From Gammaproteobacteria bacterium (GTDB lineage: Bacteria > Pseudomonadota > Gammaproteobacteria > Steroidobacterales > PWYM01), in assembly GCA_007693855.1 (NCBI GenBank), contig RECU01000053.1, positions 1 through 64,000 of the forward strand: DNA of 64,000 nucleotides, written 5' to 3'. Positions within the stretch are counted from its first letter, which is position 1. Every line of letters begins with the position of its first letter. The position numbers and the translations under genes were made by a program. Below, piece after piece: positions 20,823 to 30,374 of this stretch. The notes below the pieces were generated by a model. The model ran no database searches. It was not told the DNA's origin and worked only from the letters and a program-made list of their open reading frames with translations.

Positions 20823-23800
20823 TCAGTCGCCGAGGGTCTCCAGCAGCTGGCGCGCCTCCTGGCGGTGGGCGCCGTCACCTTCCTCAATGACTTCTTCGAG
20901 AATGCTCCGGGCCCCCTCCGGGTCGCCCATGTCGATATAGGCGCGTGCCAGATCGAGTTTGGTGCCAAGTTCCGTGAGCGTCTCCGGCTCGGCAGACGGG
21001 TCGATCTCACCGGTGGGCTCGTCCGCGCCGCCGCCGTCCAGCAGTTCACCAATCTCCAGGTCGAAGTCATCGGCATCCGGGGCTGTCCCGCCCGCGCCAG
21101 CCCCGAAGACGTCGGCGGCAAACCACTCGTCCTCGTCCTCAGAGAGTCGAGGCCGCGGCTGTTCGACGGTGTTGTCGCCAGCCGCCTCTTCGGAGAGGGA
21201 CTGGAAGAACGCCGTGTCAGCGCCTTCGTCGACAGACTCCGGTGCGCCCCGGACGCCAGCCGCCGGCAAGTCACCGACATCGATGCGTGCGGTCGCAGCC
21301 CCGCGATCCACACCTTCCTCGTCCGACAGCGTGCCGGCCAGACGGGTCGCGTCATCGTCCCACAACGACTCGGCCAATCGGGTCTCGTCATCCTCCGAAA
21401 GCGATCCGGCGAACCGTGTCACATCATCGTCGGACAGCGAACCGATCCGGCGCGTGGGGTCGTCCTCGCCGGGCAGGGAAGGTGCAAGACGCGTCGCGTC
21501 GTTATCGTCAAGCAGCATCTCGTCGCGGCTGGCGGCAAGCTCCCGCTCATCGAGCACCTGGGTGATACCGGTCGCCGACAGCAGATCTTCGTCTTCCTCC
21601 GGCGACGCCTCGCCCGGCGCCTGTGCGGCCTGCGTGCCGGTGATCTCCGGCTCACCGATGTCGAACAGCGCCTCTCTGGCGTCCGTCCCCTCCGCATCCA
21701 CCAGGGCCTGCTCAGCCTGGTCGGCGTCGCCGAGATCGATGACCGCTTCGCCGAGGCCGGTCACCTCGATATCTTCATCCGAGAGTTCGACGTCAAGGCC
21801 TTCGAGGTCGAGCCCCAGATCATCAAGATCGATCTCGGCGGTCGAACCCGCGTCGAGGCCTTGCAGACGCGCGTCGAAGCCCCCCGGACGGGGCTGCTCG
21901 AGCGTCGGTGCTTCGACCGTCGCGGCGCTATCCGGCCGCGGTGACTCCACAGTCTCGTCGCCAGCCCACAGCTCCGGCGCAGGTGACTCAGCCGTCTCCG
22001 AGAGCTCCGGTGACTCGATGGTCGGGGTCTCCATGGTCGGCGAGTCGGCCGCAGCCTCGTCGTCATCCAGCAGTCCGCGCTCGATGTTCGTGGCGGTACG
22101 CGAGCCGATATCCAGCATGAACGCCTCTTCCGCGGCAGCTTCCGCCGCCTCCGGATCGTCCTCGAACTGCATGTCGAGACCCGCACTGGTGGCGCTGCTC
22201 AAGGCGTCCTCGGGGTCTTCCTCCACCTCGAAGTCCAGCGAGTAGATCCCCGTGTCCTCGCCGCCTTCAAAATCAAGTTCGAGATCTCCGCTGGCGGTCT
22301 CGCCGGCGAACAGAGGCTCATCGGGGCAGATCTGGCGGGCCATGATCAGCGTCTTGTCCCACTCGGCGCCGTCGCCGACCTGCTCCTTGAGTGCACGCGC
22401 CGCCTCGATGAAGCCCGCCTGGTTGCCCCAGACGAAATAGATTTCAACCAGCTTGAGATGCAGATCCGATCGCGCCGGCGCGTCGGCAAGTGCCTGCTGG
22501 ACGAGATCGGCGGCCTGGTCATACAACCCATAGGCCATGTGAAAGTCCGCCTCGGCGAGCCGGTCACCGTCGCTGACTTCCTGGGCGTGCACGCCCGTTT
22601 CCGCCGCCGTCCCGGCACCCTGGGCAGACGCGCCGGTGGCCAGCGCAGCAGCAGCGCCCCCCCCAGCAGCCGCCATCCGTTGCGTCCGTTCACCCTCGAG
22701 GGTCTCCGGCAAGGGCTCGAAGCTCTCCGCCGGCAAGGACTGATCCTCGGCGAGATCTTCGGCAGTCGCCGCCTCCCAGGGGTCGGCCTCGGCGGCACGC
22801 TCCCGGCGCCGACGCATGAACACAGCCAGGGCGCCCACCAGGGCAGCAGCCCCAAGGCCAATCCAGAGCAGCGGGGTGGCCAGCCAGCCCATGATCTGCT
22901 GGACAAGACCAGGCGCCGCGGCCGGCGCAGGTGCTGGCGCCGGCGGCGCGGGCTGAGCGGCCGGCGGCGGCGATTCGGCAACCGACGGCGCCGGTTCGGC
23001 GTCAGGGGCCGGCGCGTCATCCACGAAAATCCGATCCTCGGCGCCCGGAACCCCAGGCACCGGCGCGACCGCAGGAGCGCCGTCTACCGTGCGTTGTTCT
23101 GCCAGTTGCTGCTGCAGCGTGGCCAGTTCGGCGTCACGAACCTCGAGGAGCCTGCGGGTTTCCGCCAGCTCATCGCGCAGGCCCGCGGCCTCGTCACGCA
23201 ACCGCACCGCCTCGTCACGCAGGGCAGCCGCCTCGGCGCGCGCCTCCTCAGCCGCCTGCCCTGTGCCGCCTGCCGGCGCCTCACCTGGCGCCACGAGCCG
23301 CAGCCGCGGCGCGGGCTCAGAGGCTGCCGGCGCGTCACGCCAGGCACGATTCTGGGACGCGACACGGGCCGTCGCCTCGGTGGCGGTCATCCGACGCAGC
23401 GCCTCGGACGAAGGAATCGCCAGCCGCGCACCCGCGCGGAGTCGGTTGATATTGCCGTCGAAGGCCTCCGGGTTGGCCTCGAACAGACCCATCATCATCT
23501 GATTGAGGCTGATGTCACCGGTCGGCCGCAGCTGCCGGGCCAGGCCGGATAACGTGTCGTTGCGCTGTACCAGATACGTGCCATCGTCGGCGAGTGTCGG
23601 CGCCGGCAGCCGCGCGGCAGGCGCTTGCGGCTGCGGCGTCGCCGCCGGACGGGCCACACGGCCAGTGCGCTCGTCGGGCGCCACGGCGGGCGTGCGGGGG
23701 GCGGTGACCGGTGCCTCGCGCGCAGGGGTTTCCATGAACGTCGGCGGATCGAGCAGGACCGTGTACTCGCGCAGGACGCGACCTCGCGCCCAGCGCGCCT

Positions 23801-24131
23801 CAACCAGGAAAGTCAGAAAGGGCTCGCGGGCCGCCTGGGTCGAGGTGACGCGCAATGCGGGCGTGCCGTCGGCCCGCCGAATCACCGCGAAGCGGAGACT
23901 GTCCAGGAAAGGCGGCCGCTCGAGCCCCTGGCGCTGGAACGCTTCGAGTGATGCCAGTTCCACACGCAGAGACGCCAGGTCTTCATCCGAGGCGCTGGTC
24001 AGCGGAATCTCTGCAGCCAGGGGCTGGTTGAGTGCAGAGCGCAACTCGATACTGCCCAGTCCGAGTGCCCAGGCGAATTGCGGCAGGGCCAGCAGCAACG
24101 CCGCACCCCAGAAGGCTAGTCTTCGTGCCAT
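20823..24131 (-). CDS. fimV: FimV, polar hub and peptidoglycan-binding protein
   Basis: 1102 residues. Signal peptide (to about 22), then the FimV N-terminal domain starting LGLGSIELRSALNQPLAAEI. A LysM-like domain (YLVQRNDTLSGLARQL, to LAIPS) at about 185-245 should bind peptidoglycan. A coiled coil (about 290-345) precedes one membrane segment (PLLWIGLGAAALVGALAVFM). The large acidic cytoplasmic part has TPR-like helices (ADFHMAYGLYDQAADLVQQAL) and the conserved C-terminal helix pair TKLDLARAYIDMGDPEGARSIL. FimV organises the cell pole, type IV pilus assembly and cAMP signalling in Pseudomonas. Four tandem 12-residue repeats lie in the acidic region. Confidence 0.93.
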   Translation of the reverse strand: MARRLAFWGAALLLALPQFAWALGLGSIELRSALNQPLAAEIPLTSASDEDLASLRVELASLEAFQRQGLERPPFLDSLRFAVIRRADGTPALRVTSTQAAREPFLTFLVEARWARGRVLREYTVLLDPPTFMETPAREAPVTAPRTPAVAPDERTGRVARPAATPQPQAPAARLPAPTLADDGTYLVQRNDTLSGLARQLRPTGDISLNQMMMGLFEANPEAFDGNINRLRAGARLAIPSSEALRRMTATEATARVASQNRAWRDAPAASEPAPRLRLVAPGEAPAGGTGQAAEEARAEAAALRDEAVRLRDEAAGLRDELAETRRLLEVRDAELATLQQQLAEQRTVDGAPAVAPVPGVPGAEDRIFVDDAPAPDAEPAPSVAESPPPAAQPAPPAPAPAPAAAPGLVQQIMGWLATPLLWIGLGAAALVGALAVFMRRRRERAAEADPWEAATAEDLAEDQSLPAESFEPLPETLEGERTQRMAAAGGGAAAALATGASAQGAGTAAETGVHAQEVSDGDRLAEADFHMAYGLYDQAADLVQQALADAPARSDLHLKLVEIYFVWGNQAGFIEAARALKEQVGDGAEWDKTLIMARQICPDEPLFAGETASGDLELDFEGGEDTGIYSLDFEVEEDPEDALSSATSAGLDMQFEDDPEAAEAAAEEAFMLDIGSRTATNIERGLLDDDEAAADSPTMETPTIESPELSETAESPAPELWAGDETVESPRPDSAATVEAPTLEQPRPGGFDARLQGLDAGSTAEIDLDDLGLDLEGLDVELSDEDIEVTGLGEAVIDLGDADQAEQALVDAEGTDAREALFDIGEPEITGTQAAQAPGEASPEEDEDLLSATGITQVLDERELAASRDEMLLDDNDATRLAPSLPGEDDPTRRIGSLSDDDVTRFAGSLSEDDETRLAESLWDDDATRLAGTLSDEEGVDRGAATARIDVGDLPAAGVRGAPESVDEGADTAFFQSLSEEAAGDNTVEQPRPRLSEDEDEWFAADVFGAGAGGTAPDADDFDLEIGELLDGGGADEPTGEIDPSAEPETLTELGTKLDLARAYIDMGDPEGARSILEEVIEEGDGAHRQEARQLLETLGD
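21325..21468 (-). repeat. four 36-bp tandem repeats inside fimV
   Basis: Four consecutive 36-bp units (21325-21360, 21361-21396, 21397-21432, 21433-21468) encode 12-residue units of the form DDxTRxxxSLSD, e.g. DDVTRFAGSLSE and DDATRLAGTLSD. A slightly longer diverged unit follows to about 21507. Units differ by many bases, so the array is old, not a fresh expansion. Confidence 0.8.
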
Positions 24132-24162
24132 TGCTACTCCCGTCCCGCTGCCCCTGGTGCCA

Positions 24163-24213
24163 GCCGGGAAACCCGGCGGTCATTGCCGTCGATCACGTCG
24201 GGGAACCCGACGT
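24163..24213 (-). other. two stem-loops in the fimV leader
   Basis: Two perfect inverted repeats with 3-base loops lie between the asd stop and the fimV ATG: an 8-bp stem at 24195-24213 (ACGTCGGG/CCCGACGT) and a 6-bp stem at 24163-24177 (GCCGGG/CCCGGC). Their layout is alike. The nearer one ends 32 bases before the ATG. Neither is followed by a T-run, so they are unlikely to be classic terminators. Confidence 0.6.
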
Positions 24214-24242
24214 AAGCCGATAAGTTTACTGATCTTATGTCG

Positions 24243-24270
24243 ACAATACCGTGAAGTGCAGCGTTTACAA
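24243..24270 (-). promoter_or_regulatory. possible promoter for fimV
   Basis: On the minus strand -35 TTGTAA (24265-24270) and -10 TATTGT (24243-24248) are 16 bases apart, overlapping the asd stop. This AT-rich stretch is the best candidate for separate fimV transcription. Confidence 0.35.
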
Positions 24271-25287
24271 GTGCTGTTGTACCAGAATTTCTGCGATCTG
24301 GACGCTATTGAGCGCCGCGCCTTTGCGGATATTGTCCGACACGACCCACAGGCACAGGCCGTTCGGACGGCTCAGATCTTCGCGGATCCGCCCGACGAAC
24401 ACCTCGTCGTGGCCGCTCGCGTCGCTGACTGCCGTCGGGTACCCCCCGGTCTCACGGGTATCGATGACGCGTACCCCCGGCGCCGCCTCGAGCAGCTCAC
24501 GGGCGCGCGCCGCGCCAAGCGGTTCGCGGGTCTCGAAATGCACCGCCTCGGAGTGTCCGAAGAACACCGGCACACGCACGGCCGTCGGATTCACCTCGAT
24601 CCGCTCATCCTCGAGAATCTTGCGGGTTTCCCACACCATCTTCATTTCTTCACGGGTGTAGCCGTTGTCCATGAAGACGTCGATATGTGGCACGGCGTTG
24701 AAGGCCGCCTGCCGGGTCTGCCCCTCAAGGTCCAGAGGTCGCCCGTTCAGCAGCGCAGCGGTCTGTTTCGCCAGCGTCTCCAGCGCGGTACGCCCGGCGC
24801 CGGACACCGACTGATAGGTCGCCACGTCGATCCGGCGGATGCCCACGGCCGCATGGATCGGCTTCAGCGCGACCACCATCTGGATGGTCGAGCAGTTGGG
24901 ATTGGCAATGATGCCCCGCGTGCGGTAGTCGGCGATACGCGCCGGGTTGCACTCCGGCACGACCAGCGGGATGTCCGGCTCATTGCGAAAATGCGAGGTG
25001 TTGTCGATCACCACGCAACCGGCCGCCGCCGCCCGCGGCGCGTACTCGGCCGAGACCGAGCCGCCGGCCGAGAACAGGCCGACCTGCGCCTTGGAGAAAT
25101 CGAATTCGGCGAGATTGCCGACGGTGATGTCACGGCCACGAAAGCACACGGTACTGCCGGCCGAGCGCTCGCTGGCCAGCGGGTAGAGGGTGCCGACCGG
25201 GAACTTGCGCTCCTCGAGGATCGACAGCAGGGTCTCGCCCACCAGTCCGGTGGCGCCAACGACGGCAACGTCTACGGTCTTGTCCAT
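24265..25287 (-). CDS. asd: Aspartate-semialdehyde dehydrogenase
   Basis: 340 residues. The NADP-binding start is VAVVGATGLVGETLLSILEER. The active-site Cys is in GIIANPNCSTIQMV (about 130), and the catalytic His region is near HSEAVHFETREPL. The C-terminus NIRKGAALNSVQIAEIL is typical. It reduces aspartyl phosphate to the semialdehyde, feeding lysine, diaminopimelate, methionine and threonine. It lies between aroC and fimV, as in Pseudomonas. Confidence 0.95.
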   Translation of the reverse strand: MDKTVDVAVVGATGLVGETLLSILEERKFPVGTLYPLASERSAGSTVCFRGRDITVGNLAEFDFSKAQVGLFSAGGSVSAEYAPRAAAAGCVVIDNTSHFRNEPDIPLVVPECNPARIADYRTRGIIANPNCSTIQMVVALKPIHAAVGIRRIDVATYQSVSGAGRTALETLAKQTAALLNGRPLDLEGQTRQAAFNAVPHIDVFMDNGYTREEMKMVWETRKILEDERIEVNPTAVRVPVFFGHSEAVHFETREPLGAARARELLEAAPGVRVIDTRETGGYPTAVSDASGHDEVFVGRIREDLSRPNGLCLWVVSDNIRKGAALNSVQIAEILVQQHL

Positions 25288-25328
25288 GAATCTCCCTGTC
25301 AGTACTGGGTCTCGCCAGGTACCCGCGC

Positions 25329-26441
25329 TCAGTCGCTGCGGGCGGTGGCGCGGGCGGCGATGGCCGGAGTATCGGTGTGCACATCGGCGTTCTGGGCGCG
25401 ATGGCGCAGGTAGTGATCGAGCAGCGTCAGCGCGAGCATCGCCTCGGCGATGGGTGTGGCCCGCAGGCCGACGCAGGGGTCGTGCCGGCCCGTGGTGCGG
25501 ATCTCCACGGCTTCGCCGGCGGCGTCGATGGTCTGGCCGGGCAGATGGATGCTGGAGGTCGGCTTGAGTGCAATGCTGACGACGATGTCCTGCCCGGAGG
25601 AAATGCCGCCCAGCGTGCCGCCTGCCGAGTTCTTCGCGAAGCCGGAGGGCGAGAGCTCATCGCGATGCTCCGAGCCACGTTGGGCGACGCAACGAAAGCC
25701 ATCGCCGATCTCCACGCCTTTGACCGCGTTGATGCCCATCATGGCATGGGCGATATCGGCATCGAGCTTGTCGAATACCGGCTCGCCCAGACCGGCAGGC
25801 ACGCCGCTGGCGACCACCGTGATGCGCGCACCGATGGAATCGCCGTCCTTGCGCAGGCGGGTCATGAAGGCATCGAGCTCGTCGACCCGTGCGGGGTCAG
25901 CGCAGAAAAACGGGTTGTCATCGGCGCTGGCCGGGTCGACACACTCGAGCATCAGCGGCCCGAGCTGCGACAGATGGCCCCGGATCTCGACGCCGAGACG
26001 CTCGCGCAGGTACTTGCGGGCAATCGCGCCCGCGGCCACCCGCATCACCGTCTCGCGGGCGGAGGACCGGCCGCCGCCCCGGTAGTCGCGCAGACCGTAC
26101 TTCTGCAGGTAGGCATAGTCGGCATGCCCGGGCCGGAAGCGGTCCTTGATCTTGTCGTAGTCGCGGGAGCGCTGGTCGGCGTTCTCCACCAGCAGACCGA
26201 TGGGCGTGCCGGTGGTCAGCCCCTCGAAGACGCCGGAGAGGATACGCACCTGATCGGGCTCGCGGCGCTGCGTGACGTGCCGGGACTTGCCGGGCCGGCG
26301 GCGCTCGAGATCGTGCTGGATATCGGCCTCCGCCAGCGCCATGCCGGGTGGGCAACCGTCAACGATCGCGCCGAGTGCCGGGCCATGGCTCTCGCCGAAA
26401 GTGGTGACGGTGAACAGCTTGCCGAAAGTATTGCCGGACAT
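25329..26441 (-). CDS. aroC: Chorismate synthase
   Basis: 370 residues. Family signatures seen: [18 protein letters not shown] near the start, [27 protein letters not shown] and [13 protein letters not shown]. It converts EPSP to chorismate with reduced FMN as cofactor, the last common step to aromatic amino acids. The stop lies 41 bases before asd. It begins eight bases after prmB, so the two probably form one unit. Confidence 0.97.
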   Translation of the reverse strand: MSGNTFGKLFTVTTFGESHGPALGAIVDGCPPGMALAEADIQHDLERRRPGKSRHVTQRREPDQVRILSGVFEGLTTGTPIGLLVENADQRSRDYDKIKDRFRPGHADYAYLQKYGLRDYRGGGRSSARETVMRVAAGAIARKYLRERLGVEIRGHLSQLGPLMLECVDPASADDNPFFCADPARVDELDAFMTRLRKDGDSIGARITVVASGVPAGLGEPVFDKLDADIAHAMMGINAVKGVEIGDGFRCVAQRGSEHRDELSPSGFAKNSAGGTLGGISSGQDIVVSIALKPTSSIHLPGQTIDAAGEAVEIRTTGRHDPCVGLRATPIAEAMLALTLLDHYLRHRAQNADVHTDTPAIAARATARSD

Positions 26442-26449
26442 GGTTTTGA

Positions 26450-27379
26450 TCAGGGCTCGCGCGGCGGGGAGAGTGAGTCGGCTTCGAGCAGGAACACGCC
26501 CGAACCGCCATGTTCGAACTCCAGCCAGGTGAACGGCAACTCGGGCCAGGTGTGGGCAACGGCCTCATCGACCTCGCCGACCTCCACCACCAGCACACCG
26601 CCCGGGCGCAGGAAACCGCCAGCATCTTGCAGGATCGCGCGGACCGAATCCAGCCCGTCGTCCCCGGAAACCAGCGCCATGGCCGGTTCATGGGCATACT
26701 CCGCGGGCAGCTCCGAGAGCCGCGCCGCCGGCACGTACGGCGGGTTCGACAGGATCAGGTCGTAGCGTTCGCCAGCCAGTCCGGCGAAGTGATCCGACAC
26801 CACCAGCCGCACCCGCGCCTCGAGCCCGTGACGACGAACATTCGCCGCAGCCACCGCCAGGGCGTCGCGAGACAGATCCGCGGCATCGACCTGTGCCTCC
26901 GGGAATGCCATCGCCGCGGCGATGGCCAGGCAGCCGGAGCCGGTGCCGAGATCGAGCACCCGGCCCACCCGCGCCGGGTCGAGCCACGGCGCACCGCCGA
27001 CCGCGAGGAACTCGGCCAGCGGCGAACGCGGAATGAGCACGCGCTCATCGACTTCGAACTCCAGCCCCGCGAACCAGGCACGGCCCACCAGGTAGGCCGC
27101 CGGTCGGCGGCTTGCCAGCCGCGCCGCCACCAGCTCGGCCAGCCGCGCGCGGGCGGGCGGCTCCAGCGGGCGGGCCGCCTCGGCCATCAGGGTATCGAGT
27201 GCCAGCCCGGTGGCACCGGCCAGCAGAATGATCGCCTCGCTGTGGGGGTTGTCGGCGCCGTGACCGAAATGCAGCCCGGCATCGGCCAGGCGTGCCGCAG
27301 CCCAGTCGCAGGCGTCGTCAACGCGCACGGGGACCTCCTCGGCGATGGCCTGGACGTGGCTGTCACGGGGATCACTCAT
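26450..27379 (-). CDS. prmB: 50S uL3 protein-(glutamine-N5) methyltransferase
   Basis: 309 residues. The SAM-binding motif is [20 protein letters not shown] and the substrate motif [11 protein letters not shown] binds the glutamine side chain. A conserved [13 protein letters not shown] precedes the SAM fold. The segment [18 protein letters not shown] fits PrmB/PrmC enzymes; aroC adjacency supports PrmB, which methylates ribosomal protein uL3. Start chosen at [10 protein letters not shown]. Confidence 0.9.
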   Translation of the reverse strand: MSDPRDSHVQAIAEEVPVRVDDACDWAAARLADAGLHFGHGADNPHSEAIILLAGATGLALDTLMAEAARPLEPPARARLAELVAARLASRRPAAYLVGRAWFAGLEFEVDERVLIPRSPLAEFLAVGGAPWLDPARVGRVLDLGTGSGCLAIAAAMAFPEAQVDAADLSRDALAVAAANVRRHGLEARVRLVVSDHFAGLAGERYDLILSNPPYVPAARLSELPAEYAHEPAMALVSGDDGLDSVRAILQDAGGFLRPGGVLVVEVGEVDEAVAHTWPELPFTWLEFEHGGSGVFLLEADSLSPPREP

Positions 27380-27462
27380 GGCGATGAATACGGCCTCCGG
27401 CCGCAGGCGTGGCGGCTGGCTGCGGATGATACTGCATCGGCGCTATGGCAGAATCCGCGGCC

Positions 27463-28080
27463 ATGAACATGCCTCGCGCCCATCTGCTGATCGTCGTCGC
27501 CGCGCTGCTCGCCGCGGTGATCGGCTTTCTGGTCTTCCGTGACGCCCCACCACCGGCCCACCAGGCCGTCACCCTGCTGCCCGAACCGCGGCCGCTGCCA
27601 GCCTTTGCCCTGGTCGACCAGCACGGTGCGCCAATCGACGAACAGGCACTGACCGGACGCTGGCACCTGGTGTTCTTCGGCTTCACCCACTGCCCCGACA
27701 TCTGCCCGATGACGCTGCAGACCCTGGCTGCCGTGCGCGGCCGCTTCGACGGCGAGGGGTCACGCCAGCCAGGCGTGGTGTTCGTGTCCATCGACCCCGC
27801 ACGCGACGGGCCCGAGATGCTCGGCGACTACCTTGCCTACTACGACCCGGACATCATCGGCATCACGGGCGCTGAGGACGCAGTGGCCGAGTTCGCACGC
27901 GCGATGGGGGTGGCGGTCGTGATGGGCGAGGCGGACGCGCAGGGGCATTACAACGTCGATCACACCACCGCAGTGTTCCTGCTCGATCCAAAGGGCCGCC
28001 TTGCCGGGCTGTTCCGGATACCCCACCGGGTGGACGCCATGGCACAGGATCTCGGCCGCCTGATCGGCTCACGCGGATGA
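27463..28080 (+). CDS. SCO1/SenC-type copper chaperone
   Basis: 205 residues from MNMPRAHLLIVV; an in-frame ATG at 27445 adds six residues. An N-terminal membrane anchor (LLIVVAALLAAVIGFLVF) is followed by a thioredoxin-like domain. The copper-binding CxxxC is in GFTHCPDICPMTL, and the distal His is in HYNVDHTTAVFLLD. SCO delivers copper to the CuA site of cytochrome c oxidase subunit II in the periplasm. It overlaps the next gene by four bases. The partner there is PCu(A)C, which strengthens the assignment. Confidence 0.92.
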   Translation: MNMPRAHLLIVVAALLAAVIGFLVFRDAPPPAHQAVTLLPEPRPLPAFALVDQHGAPIDEQALTGRWHLVFFGFTHCPDICPMTLQTLAAVRGRFDGEGSRQPGVVFVSIDPARDGPEMLGDYLAYYDPDIIGITGAEDAVAEFARAMGVAVVMGEADAQGHYNVDHTTAVFLLDPKGRLAGLFRIPHRVDAMAQDLGRLIGSRG

Positions 28081-28526
28081 GCGCCGCCCTGCGCGCCGCG
28101 CTGACGGCGGTCGCCGCACTGCAGCTCGTGGCCTGTGCACCTGTGCCGGAGGACGGGGTGGTGATCGAGGAGGCGTGGATTCGCGAGGCCCCGCCTGGCG
28201 CGCGGGCACTCGCCGGCTACATGCAACTGCGCAACCAGGGTGGCGACCCGGTCGCCCTGCTCTTCGCCAACAGCGATACGTTCGACCGTATCGAACTCCA
28301 CCAGACCCTGCACGATGACGGGCGCATGCGTATGGTGGAGGTGGATCATGTTCCGCTGCCCCCTGGGCAGACCGTGGCCTTCGCACCGGGCGGTCTGCAT
28401 CTCATGCTGTTCGCCCCCAGCGAGACGCTGCGTGACGGGGAAGAGGTGATGATCGAACTGACCTTCAGCGACGGCACGGCGCGGGATCTGCGCTTCGAGG
28501 TGCGCGATGTCCGCGAGCGACGCTGA
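28077..28526 (+). CDS. PCu(A)C periplasmic copper chaperone
   Basis: 149 residues with a likely lipoprotein or cleaved signal (LTAVAALQLVACAP). The DUF461/PCu(A)C copper site is complete: His in ELHQTLHDDG, Met in RMRMVEV, then GGLHLMLF with the HxM pair. It hands Cu(I) to CuA or to SCO for cytochrome oxidase maturation. ATGA-type overlap with the SCO gene and a 20-base overlap with psd imply translational coupling. Confidence 0.92.
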   Translation: MSAALRAALTAVAALQLVACAPVPEDGVVIEEAWIREAPPGARALAGYMQLRNQGGDPVALLFANSDTFDRIELHQTLHDDGRMRMVEVDHVPLPPGQTVAFAPGGLHLMLFAPSETLRDGEEVMIELTFSDGTARDLRFEVRDVRERR

Positions 28527-29421
28527 CGCGGCGGGTGGACCGTCGGCGCCGGACCGCCCGACGCTGCGCGAACGCGCTTTCCTGTGGCTGCAATACCTGC
28601 TGCCCCGCCGCAGACTCAGTGCCCTGGTCCATCGCCTGGCGCGCAGCCGGAAACCCTGGCTGAAAGATCTGCTGATCCGCGGTTTCATGCGCCATTTCCG
28701 CATTTCGCTGGAGGAGGCCCAGGTGCGCCGGGCCGAGGACTTCGGGAGCTTCAACGAGTTTTTCACCCGTGCCCTGGTGGCGGGTGCGCGGCGCATGCCG
28801 GACGACCCGGAGGCCATCGTGTCGCCCGCCGACGGCCGGCTCTATCACGCCGCGGCCCTCGACGGCGATCGCATGCTCCAGGCCAAGGGCCACCACTATT
28901 CGCTGGAGGCCCTGCTGGCCGGTCATCCCCGCGCGGCGGACCTGGCCGATGGACTGGCCTTCACGGTCTATCTGGCACCTTACAACTACCACCGTTTTCA
29001 CATGCCGCTGGACGGGCAGCTCGTCGCAATGAGCCATGTGCCGGGCGACCTGTTCAGCGTCAATGAGACCACCGCCCGCCTGTTGCCCGGACTGTTCGCG
29101 CGCAACGAGCGGGTGGTCTGCCACTTCGACAGCGATTGCGGTCCCGTCGCGGTCGTGCTCGTCGGGGCGCTGAACGTGGGCAGCATCGAGACGGTCTGGG
29201 CGGGTGAAGTGACCGGCTGGGGCGGGCGTGAGGTCCGGCACTATGACTACACCGCGCAGGGCGGGGTCAAGCTCGCACGCGGCGAAGAACTCGGCCGCTT
29301 CAATATGGGCTCGACGGTGATTGTCGTGCTGCCGCGCGGCGGCGTGCAGGTTGCCGAGGATGTCGTCGCCGGACAGGTCGTACAGGTCGGCCAGGTACTG
29401 GCCCGACGTCACCGCGGATGA
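28507..29421 (+). CDS. psd: Phosphatidylserine decarboxylase
   Basis: 304 residues. N-terminal membrane-associated helix region, then FGSFNEFFTRAL, SPADGRLY, YLAPYNYHRFHMPLDG with the catalytic His, and GALNVGSIE. The self-cleavage site is GST in FNMGSTVIVVLP, which yields the pyruvoyl group. It makes phosphatidylethanolamine at the inner membrane. GAGG lies 6 bases before the ATG, inside the preceding gene. In E. coli psd is also near epm genes, consistent with this order. Confidence 0.96.
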   Translation: MSASDADAAGGPSAPDRPTLRERAFLWLQYLLPRRRLSALVHRLARSRKPWLKDLLIRGFMRHFRISLEEAQVRRAEDFGSFNEFFTRALVAGARRMPDDPEAIVSPADGRLYHAAALDGDRMLQAKGHHYSLEALLAGHPRAADLADGLAFTVYLAPYNYHRFHMPLDGQLVAMSHVPGDLFSVNETTARLLPGLFARNERVVCHFDSDCGPVAVVLVGALNVGSIETVWAGEVTGWGGREVRHYDYTAQGGVKLARGEELGRFNMGSTVIVVLPRGGVQVAEDVVAGQVVQVGQVLARRHRG

Positions 29422-30374
29422 CCCCGGTGGGGGTGGCGCCACGGGCGCTGCTGCGCCGGCGCGCCGCCCTGCTCGCCCGTCTTCGCGACTTCTTCGCCCG
29501 CCGCGGCGTGCTCGAAGTCGACACCCCGCTGCTCGCCGCCACCACCACACCGGACCCGGCGATCGCCAGCCTGGAAGTGGTGAGCCCACTGCAGCGTGGC
29601 TGGCGCGGTTACCTGCAGACCTCGCCGGAGTTCGCAATGAAGCGCCTGCTGGCGGCCGGCAGCGGCGACATCTATCAGCTCGGTCATGTCTTCCGCGACG
29701 GCGAGGGCGGGCGGCGCCACCTGCGGGAGTTCACCCTGCTCGAGTGGTACCGTATCGGTTACGACGAACATCGACTGATGGACGAAGTCGCCGAGCTGCT
29801 GGCGGCACTGCTGCCCGCTGCCGGCACCGCCGCAGAGCGGCTGAGCTACCGCGCCGCCTTCGAGCGCGCCACTGGCATCAATCCGCTGAGCGCCGATGCG
29901 GCCGCGCTGTCGCGCGCCCTGGTGGCGGCAGACGTGGCGGTGCCGTCCGGACTGTCCCGGCGGCAGCTGCTGGATCTCGCCATGGGCACACTGGTGATTC
30001 CCGGACTGGGCCATGCCGGGCCATGCTTCGTGCATGATTACCCCGCCGACCAGGCGGCGCTGGCAGCGATCAATCCTGGCGAGCCGCCGACTGCGGCGCG
30101 CTTTGAGGTATTCCTCGCCGGCCTGGAGCTCGGCAACGGCTTCCGCGAGCTCACGGATGCCGTGGAACAGCGCCGGCGCTTCGAGCAGGAACGGGCCTGG
30201 CGGGCGGCACAGGGGTGGCCAATCCCGCCGCTGGACGAAGCGCTGCTGGCGGCGCTGGCCGCCGGGCTTCCCGAGTGCGCGGGGGTGGCCATGGGCGTGG
30301 ACCGACTGTTGATGCTGGCCCTGGACGTTGACGACATCCGGCTGGTGGTACCGGTGGAGCCTGATGATGCTTGA
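29418..30374 (+). CDS. epmA: EpmA, elongation factor P--beta-lysine ligase
   Basis: 318 residues, the size of the PoxA/GenX/YjeA class. It is a class II lysyl-tRNA synthetase core without the anticodon-binding domain. Motif 2 is FAMKRLLAAG...IYQLGHVFRDGEGGRRHLREFTLLEWYR, and motif 3 is GVAMGVDRLLMLAL. It attaches beta-lysine to EF-P. The start codon overlaps the psd stop (ATGA). Substrate EF-P and partner EpmB are encoded 0.5 and 1.2 kb downstream. Confidence 0.95.
   Translation: MTPVGVAPRALLRRRAALLARLRDFFARRGVLEVDTPLLAATTTPDPAIASLEVVSPLQRGWRGYLQTSPEFAMKRLLAAGSGDIYQLGHVFRDGEGGRRHLREFTLLEWYRIGYDEHRLMDEVAELLAALLPAAGTAAERLSYRAAFERATGINPLSADAAALSRALVAADVAVPSGLSRRQLLDLAMGTLVIPGLGHAGPCFVHDYPADQAALAAINPGEPPTAARFEVFLAGLELGNGFRELTDAVEQRRRFEQERAWRAAQGWPIPPLDEALLAALAAGLPECAGVAMGVDRLLMLALDVDDIRLVVPVEPDDA

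Noticed and set aside
19263-21944. An 893-codon plus-strand frame over accD, truA and fimV
   Set aside because: It is antisense to three recognised genes and its translation has no domain, only Arg/Ser/Pro/Leu-rich shadow sequence.
22458-25413. Long plus-strand frames opposite fimV and asd
   Set aside because: Antisense to proteins with intact motifs; no start signals.
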